Shown here piece by piece: positions 12,009 through 12,528 of a stretch of 12,528 bases of DNA. Within the stretch, counting starts at the first letter, position 1. Each line of letters opens with the position of its first letter. The DNA is from Casp-actino8 sp046091365 (GTDB taxonomy: Bacteria > Actinomycetota > Acidimicrobiia > Acidimicrobiales > Ilumatobacteraceae): NCBI GenBank assembly GCA_046091365.1, contig JBJTBM010000064.1, forward strand, positions 1 through 12,528, given 5' to 3'. The notes under the pieces were generated by a model. The model searched no databases. It was not told the origin of the DNA and saw only the letters and a program-made list of their open reading frames with translations. The position numbers and the translations under genes are program-made.

Positions 12009-12528
12009 GTGCGAATCCTCGTCACCGGGTCGAAGGGCCAACTCGGAACCGAACTGATGCGCGTCGTCGCCGAGGCCGGCGACGAACCGGTCGGCATCGA
12101 CATCGACACGGTCGACATCACCGTTCGCAGCGCCGTGCATGAGGCACTGGCCGAGATCCGACCGGACGCGATCATCCACGGGGCGGCCTTCACGGCGGTC
12201 GATCTCTGCGAGAGCGAACCCGACAAGGCGATGCTCGTGAACGGAACGGCGGTGGAGCACATCGTCGAGGCCGCCGACGCGATTGGCGCCAACGTCGTCC
12301 ACGTGAGCACCGATTACGTGTTCGACGGCACGAAAACCGGACCGTACGTCGAGACCGACGCTCCGAACCCCCGGAGCGTGTACGGCTCGACGAAACTCGC
12401 GGGCGAGATCGCGGCGCTCGCCTATCCCCGAACCGCGGTGGCGCGAACCTCGTGGGTCTGTGGGTTGCATGGCGGGAACATGGTCAAGACCGTCTTCAAG
12501 TTGGCCCGCGAGCGCGATTCGTTGTCGT
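12009..12528 (+). CDS. rmlD: dTDP-4-dehydrorhamnose reductase RmlD (partial, C-terminus outside window)
   Basis: RmlD reduces dTDP-4-keto-L-rhamnose to dTDP-L-rhamnose with NAD(P)H, the last step of the pathway. The frame is open from a GTG at 12009 to the right edge (173 residues; the family is about 280-300). It shows the nucleotide-binding GSKGQLG at 7-13, HGAAFTAVDLCESEPDKA at 57-74, HVSTDYVFDG at 98-107, and YGSTKLAGE with Y125 and K129. The order and wording of these motifs are those of RmlD and not of other sugar reductases. The GTG start puts the first beta-strand (RILVTG) at residue 2 and lies 10 nt after the rmlB stop; the ribosome binding site is weak. It closes the visible part of the rmlA-C-B-D operon, which may go on beyond the window. 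Confidence 0.93.
   Translation, partial: MRILVTGSKGQLGTELMRVVAEAGDEPVGIDIDTVDITVRSAVHEALAEIRPDAIIHGAAFTAVDLCESEPDKAMLVNGTAVEHIVEAADAIGANVVHVSTDYVFDGTKTGPYVETDAPNPRSVYGSTKLAGEIAALAYPRTAVARTSWVCGLHGGNMVKTVFKLARERDSLS

Noticed and set aside
9216..12470. Long minus-strand open frames opposite rmlA, rmlC, rmlB and rmlD (449, 221, 453 and 164 codons)
   Set aside because: Each lies antisense to a well-conserved rml gene and shows no family motifs; they reflect GC codon bias.
1..12528. CRISPR arrays, tRNA/rRNA genes, insertion sequences, prophage or defence genes
   Set aside because: I looked for spaced direct repeats, tRNA-like cloverleaf and CCA ends, transposase motifs and terminal repeats on both strands and saw none. 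The window reads as core metabolism.

Overview
The window is GC-rich, gene-dense DNA (no gene-free stretch above 300 bp) from an actinobacterium. DapD is of the actinobacterial type, biotin carboxylase and biotin carrier are fused in one AccA3-like chain, and an LpdA-type quinone reductase lacks one redox cysteine. Several genes appear to start leaderless. My best guess is the Acidimicrobiia; this rests on overall flavour, not on a marker gene. I see no tRNA, rRNA, CRISPR, insertion sequence, phage or toxin-antitoxin genes.

Layout: (1) bases 1-3125, minus strand: lysS, dapD, argJ (argJ runs off the left edge), a lysine/arginine biosynthesis and lysine-charging unit. (2) 3245-5073, plus strand: lpdA-like flavoprotein overlapping an RDD-family membrane protein by 4 nt. 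(3) 5089-7439, minus strand: biotin carboxylase/BCCP fusion (acyl-CoA carboxylase alpha subunit), then a SnoaL/NTF2-fold protein behind a strong hairpin. (4) 7459-8259, plus strand: birA, the ligase that biotinylates that carboxylase, divergent from it with only 19 bp between start codons. (5) 8313-12528, plus strand: an LCP-family cell-wall glycopolymer ligase followed by dTDP-rhamnose genes rmlA (long form), rmlC-like, rmlB and rmlD (rmlD runs off the right edge).

Functionally, lysS/dapD joins lysine (and diaminopimelate) supply to lysyl-tRNA charging. accA3/birA pairs an enzyme with its modifying ligase. The LCP gene with the rml cluster suggests making a deoxysugar-containing glycan and attaching it to peptidoglycan.

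Most of the window is conserved housekeeping metabolism, and I did not find a convincing undescribed system. The points most worth a second look are the altered active site of the RmlC-like protein, the accA3/birA 19-bp divergent junction, the hairpin abutting the ribosome binding site of the SnoaL-like gene, two dyads ahead of the LCP and rmlA genes, and the recurrent leaderless starts.
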